A stretch of 8,505 bases of DNA, from assembly GCA_934667815.1 (NCBI GenBank), contig CAKUMO010000048.1:1-8505 (forward strand), read 5' to 3'. Below are positions 5,759-8,505 of this stretch, piece by piece. Position numbers and translations under genes: made by a program. Each line of letters begins with the position of its first letter. Position 1 is the first letter of the stretch. The notes under the pieces are model-generated. The model was not told where the DNA came from. It searched no databases and saw only the letters and a list, made by a program, of their open reading frames with translations. The stretch is from an uncultured Oscillospiraceae bacterium. GTDB taxonomy: Bacteria > Bacillota > Clostridia > Oscillospirales > Oscillospiraceae.

Positions 5759-7921
5759 TCAGCTTTCCTTCGGCAGGTCGCGCATGGTCAGGCTGATGCG
5801 CTTGCGTTTCTCGTCCACGTCGAGGACGGCGACCTTCACCACGTCGCCCACGGAGACGACCTCTGAGGGATGCTTGATATAGCGGTTGCAGACGCGTGAA
5901 ATGTGCACAAGGCCGTCCTGATGTACCCCGATGTCCACAAACACGCCGAAATCGATGACGTTGCGCACCGTGCCGGTGAGCACCATGCCGGGCTTGAGGT
6001 CCTTCAGCTCCAGCACGTCCGTGCGCAAAATTGGCTTGGGCAGCTCGTCGCGCGGATCGCGTCCAGGTTTACATAATTCTTTCGCAATGTCCCGCAGGGT
6101 CGGCACGCCGACGCCGCATTCCTCCGCTGCCTTCTGCACGCCGTAGGCCTCCATGCGCTTAGGCAGTTCGCTAAGGCCGCCCGCTGCGACATCCGCAAGG
6201 GTGTAGCCGCAGAGCGACAGGAGCTTCTCCGCCGCGCCGTAGGATTCCGGATGGACGCCCGTGCGGTCAAGCACCTGTGCGCTTTCCGGCACACGCAGGA
6301 AGCCTGCGGCCTGCTCATAGGCTTTCTGGCCGAGCTTCGGTACCTTCAAGACCTGCTTGCGTGCGGTGAACGCGCCGTTTTCCTCACGGTAAGCGACGAT
6401 ATTCTTCGCGGTCGTGGCGTTCAGACCGGAGACACGGCGCAGAAGCGAGGGCGAAGCCGTGTTCAGATCGACGCCGACGGCGTTGACGCAGTCCTCGACC
6501 ACGCCGCTCAGGCTCTCATCGAGGCGCTTTTCCGGCACGTCATGCTGATACTGGCCGACACCGATGGCCTTGGGGTCGATCTTGACCAGCTCGGCCAGCG
6601 GATCCTGCAAGCGGCGGGCGATGGACACCGCGCTGCGCAGATTGACGTCGTACTGCGGAAATTCCTCTGCGGCCAACGGCGAAGCGGAATAGACCGACGC
6701 GCCCGCCTCGGAGACGATCATATAGGACACGCCCTTGACCCGGCCGAGCAGGTCGCACACGGCGGCCTCCGTCTCGCGCGAGGCCGTGCCGTTGCCGATG
6801 GCGATGTGCGCGACGTCGTGCCTGCGAATGAGCTTTTCCAGCGTGTTGAGCGCTTCCTCGCGCTTGGCCTTGGAGAAGGTCGGGTAAACCACGGCGGTGT
6901 CGAGCACCTTGCCCGTCGCATCCACGACGGCGACCTTGCAGCCATGGCTGTAACCGGGGTCAAGTCCCATGGTCACGCGACCGCGCACCGGCGGCTGCAT
7001 GAGCAGCGGACGAAGATTCAGGGCAAAATTGTGGATGGCACCCTCGTTTGCCTCGTCGGTCAGGGCGCTGCGCAGCTCACGCTCCATGCTCGGCGCAATC
7101 AGCCGGTCATACGCGTCCTCGGCAGCCGCCCGCACAAAGGCCGTCGCACCGCCGCCCGGGATCAGCACCGCGCGGCGCACGCACACGAGCGCCTGCTCAC
7201 GGTCTAGTTCGATCTCGGCCTTCAAAAAGCCCTCGCGCTCTCCGCGATTGACAGCCAGCACCTGATGTCCCTGTAACTTGGCCACCGGCTGGGTAAAATC
7301 ATAGTAGGTCTGGTAAGGCGAGGTTTCCTCCTCCTTGCCCTTGACGGCTGTCACCCGCAGGACAGCCTGTTTCTGCATGAGCGCACGCAGCGCCTTGCGA
7401 ATGGATGCGTCGTCCGAAATGGTCTCGGCAATGATGTCCGACGCACCGGCCAGCGCATCCTCAACCGTCTCGACGCCCTTTCCCGCATCCAGATATGCCT
7501 GTGCCAGCTCCTCGGGCGCGGGCAAATCGCGCGATTGAGCAAACAGCTGCTGTGCCAGCGGCTCGAGCCCCTTTTCCTTGGCCACGGTCGCGCGGGTGCG
7601 GCGCTTGGGCTTGTAAGGCCGGTAGAGATCCTCCAATTCCGAGAGTGTCTTAGCCGCGTCGATGGCCGCAGACAGCTCGTCCGTGAGTTTTTCTCCGATG
7701 CCGCGCCGAATCTCCTCGCGGCGCTGGGCAAGATTGCGCAGATATTGCAGGCGGTCGGCCAGCGTGCGCAGCGTGGTATCGTCCATCGCGCCGTGCAGCT
7801 CCTTGCGGTAGCGGGCGATGAAAGGGATGGTATTGCCCTCGTCGAGCAGCCTGACGACGTTTTCGACATATTGCTCCTTCTGGCCAAGCTCCGCAGCCAG
7901 AAGCCGGATCATTTCTTCCAT
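5759..7921 (-). CDS. tex: Tex family S1-domain RNA-binding / transcription accessory protein
   Basis: A 720-residue cytosolic nucleic-acid-binding protein of the Tex family (YhgF in E. coli, YdcI in B. subtilis, the latter almost the same length). Family members bind RNA and single-stranded nucleic acid and have been tied to transcription and translation; the exact role in this organism is not known. Domain order is as expected: an N-terminal helical/HTH region (~1-310, with IPFIARYRKEL near 32-42), a YqgF/RNase H-like fold from ~315 with MGLDPGYSHGCKVAVVD starting at M318, helix-hairpin-helix motifs (~475-545, GVDLNTAS with D485, then SGLNATTAKNIV), the conserved DRTGVHPESY, and an S1 domain at 642-714 (LKPGMVLTGTVRNVIDFGVF to RKRISLTMR). 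The open frame extends to an ATG at 7978, but that lies within the promoter; the ATG at 7921 has AAAGGAG six bases upstream and gives the family-typical MEEMIRLLAAELG start. It is divergent from DUF1653. Confidence 0.95.
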   Translation of the reverse strand: MEEMIRLLAAELGQKEQYVENVVRLLDEGNTIPFIARYRKELHGAMDDTTLRTLADRLQYLRNLAQRREEIRRGIGEKLTDELSAAIDAAKTLSELEDLYRPYKPKRRTRATVAKEKGLEPLAQQLFAQSRDLPAPEELAQAYLDAGKGVETVEDALAGASDIIAETISDDASIRKALRALMQKQAVLRVTAVKGKEEETSPYQTYYDFTQPVAKLQGHQVLAVNRGEREGFLKAEIELDREQALVCVRRAVLIPGGGATAFVRAAAEDAYDRLIAPSMERELRSALTDEANEGAIHNFALNLRPLLMQPPVRGRVTMGLDPGYSHGCKVAVVDATGKVLDTAVVYPTFSKAKREEALNTLEKLIRRHDVAHIAIGNGTASRETEAAVCDLLGRVKGVSYMIVSEAGASVYSASPLAAEEFPQYDVNLRSAVSIARRLQDPLAELVKIDPKAIGVGQYQHDVPEKRLDESLSGVVEDCVNAVGVDLNTASPSLLRRVSGLNATTAKNIVAYREENGAFTARKQVLKVPKLGQKAYEQAAGFLRVPESAQVLDRTGVHPESYGAAEKLLSLCGYTLADVAAGGLSELPKRMEAYGVQKAAEECGVGVPTLRDIAKELCKPGRDPRDELPKPILRTDVLELKDLKPGMVLTGTVRNVIDFGVFVDIGVHQDGLVHISRVCNRYIKHPSEVVSVGDVVKVAVLDVDEKRKRISLTMRDLPKES

Positions 7922-7949
7922 GTTGTTCTCCTTTACGATTGCTTTTTTT

Positions 7950-7978
7950 ATTATATCACAGGATCCGGAGAATTGCAA
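7950..7978 (-). promoter_or_regulatory. Promoter of tex
   Basis: On the minus strand, -10 TATAAT (7950-7955, perfect, extended by TGA) and -35 TTGCAA (7973-7978, four of six) with a 17-base spacer. Transcription should start near 7943, about 22 bases before the start codon at 7921. This position rules out the upstream ATG at 7978 as the translation start. Confidence 0.7.
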
Positions 7979-7985
7979 AATTTCC

Positions 7986-8014
7986 TTGCATTGCCGTGCG
8001 CCGCACGCTATACT
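7986..8014 (+). promoter_or_regulatory. Putative promoter of the DUF1653 gene
   Basis: -35 TTGCAT (7986-7991, weak) and -10 TATACT (8009-8014, five of six) spaced by 17 bases. The start point would be about 8021, leaving a leader of under 20 bases with the ribosome binding site at its very 5' end. It is back to back with the tex promoter, the two -35 boxes being seven bases apart. Confidence 0.4.
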
Positions 8015-8037
8015 GGTGGGGAAAGGACGTGATTTTT

Positions 8038-8244
8038 ATGACGGTAGAACCCGGCCGGTACCGCCATTTCAAGGGCAGGGAGTACGAAGTTCTCTATCTC
8101 GCACGGCATTCGGAGACGCTGGAAGAAATGGTCGTCTACCGCGCGCTTTACGGTGATTTCGGTATTTGGGTGCGCCCGGCCTCCATGTGGAACGAGACCG
8201 TCGAGCGCGACGGCAAGACCTATCAGCGCTTCACAAAGCTGTGA
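8038..8244 (+). CDS. DUF1653 domain protein
   Basis: A 68-residue single-domain protein that matches DUF1653 over its whole length: PGRYRHFKGREYEVLYLARH, then SETLEEMVVYRALYG and WVRPASMWNETVERDGKTY, ending RFTKL. The family is small, widespread in bacteria, probably a compact beta fold, and has no established function; it is often annotated as hypothetical. It has no signal peptide or membrane segment. The ATG at 8038 is preferred over upstream in-frame starts (such as 7939) because GAAAGGA (8021-8027) sits ten bases before it and the upstream extension would lie in the tex promoter and coding leader. It is divergent from tex and followed after 185 bp by the gap gene, which has its own promoter. 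Confidence 0.85.
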   Translation: MTVEPGRYRHFKGREYEVLYLARHSETLEEMVVYRALYGDFGIWVRPASMWNETVERDGKTYQRFTKL

Positions 8245-8312
8245 AATGGCAAAATCGCGCAAAATTCTCAAAAAAAATCCCCATTCCGGTACAATTTGAT
8301 TGAATTTGACAG

Positions 8313-8341
8313 TTGCACTACGGACAAGAATCGTATATAAT
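8313..8341 (+). promoter_or_regulatory. Putative promoter of the gap gene
   Basis: A perfect -10 TATAAT (8336-8341) with a weak -35 TTGCAC (8313-8318) at 17-base spacing. A better -35, TTGACA at 8306-8311, is 24 bases from the -10, too far for that hexamer to be used. Transcription would start near 8348, giving a leader of about 80 bases. Between the DUF1653 stop and this promoter (8245-8312) I see only AT-rich DNA and no clear terminator. Confidence 0.55.
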
Positions 8342-8383
8342 AGAAACGCTGGAAAAAAATATTCCCGCATATTTCCTAAAGTG

Positions 8384-8404
8384 GCGTCGGCCAAAAACCG
8401 GCGT
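8384..8404 (+). other. Short stem-loop in the gap leader
   Basis: GCGTCGG (8384-8390) can pair with CCGGCGT (8398-8404) through seven pairs, two of them G-U, with loop CCAAAAA. It lies 12 bases before the GGAGG ribosome binding site. It could stabilise the leader of a highly expressed mRNA; it is too short to claim as a regulatory element. Confidence 0.3.
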
Positions 8405-8429
8405 ATCTTAAATAATGGAGGAAAAAAGT

Positions 8430-8505
8430 ATGTCTATCAAAGTTGGTATCAATGGTTTTGGACGCATCGGCCGTATGGTCTTCCGCGCAAGCGTCAACTT
8501 CCCCG
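8430..8505 (+). CDS. gap: Glyceraldehyde-3-phosphate dehydrogenase (partial, first 25 codons)
   Basis: The start of a type I GAPDH, cut by the right edge. The protein opens MSIKVGINGFGRIGRMVFRA, whose GINGFGRIGR is the dinucleotide-binding glycine loop of the Rossmann fold at the family's normal position near the N-terminus. The enzyme oxidises glyceraldehyde-3-phosphate to 1,3-bisphosphoglycerate with NAD in glycolysis, in the cytosol. GGAGG at 8417-8421 lies eight bases before the ATG, a strong site fitting high expression. The catalytic cysteine and the rest of the protein are outside the window, so cofactor preference and integrity cannot be judged. Confidence 0.93.
   Translation, partial: MSIKVGINGFGRIGRMVFRASVNFP

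Noticed and set aside
6251..7207. 318-residue plus-strand open frame
   Set aside because: It is antisense to tex, in which the RNase H-like and HhH motifs are conserved; no recognisable motif in the plus-strand translation.

Overview
The window looks like chromosomal DNA of a Gram-positive gut-type Clostridia bacterium, probably of the Oscillospiraceae/Ruminococcaceae or a close family. This is inference from strong AGGAGG-type ribosome binding sites, GC-rich coding sequence between AT-rich intergenic stretches with sigma-A-like promoters, a lipobox lipoprotein, and the style of the Tex, DUF1653 and gap genes. No ribosomal RNA or taxonomic marker is present to settle it.

Left part (1-4158): a divergent pair. 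On the minus strand, cut by the left edge, is a GntR-type regulator with a LacI-like sugar-sensing domain. On the plus strand is a 1068-residue cytosolic GH38 alpha-mannosidase with all expected zinc and nucleophile residues. The ~300 bp AT-rich space between them carries two back-to-back promoters and short repeated motifs that could be operators. The simplest reading is a locally controlled mannoside-degradation gene whose regulator senses a sugar ligand.

Middle (4159-4557): no gene, but dense secondary structure. A perfect 34-bp repeat, itself a 14-bp-arm hairpin, occurs twice 287 bp apart. The copies flank a ~220-bp segment with imperfect terminal inverted repeats and an internal long stem-loop, followed by a 17-bp-arm hairpin. 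A further GC-rich hairpin follows the stop of the converging lipoprotein gene. This is the least explained part of the window and resembles a small non-coding repeat element placed in a convergent terminator region.

Right part (4558-8505): a minus-strand lipoprotein with leucine-rich repeats; a minus-strand tex gene (S1-domain nucleic-acid-binding protein), whose true start is 57 bp inside the longest open frame because its promoter lies there; a small plus-strand DUF1653 gene divergent from tex; and the first 25 codons of a plus-strand glyceraldehyde-3-phosphate dehydrogenase gene with its own promoter and leader, cut by the right edge. These are ordinary housekeeping or cell-surface genes with no evident link to the mannosidase. 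I do not see a defence system, CRISPR array, prophage, transposase or RNA gene here.
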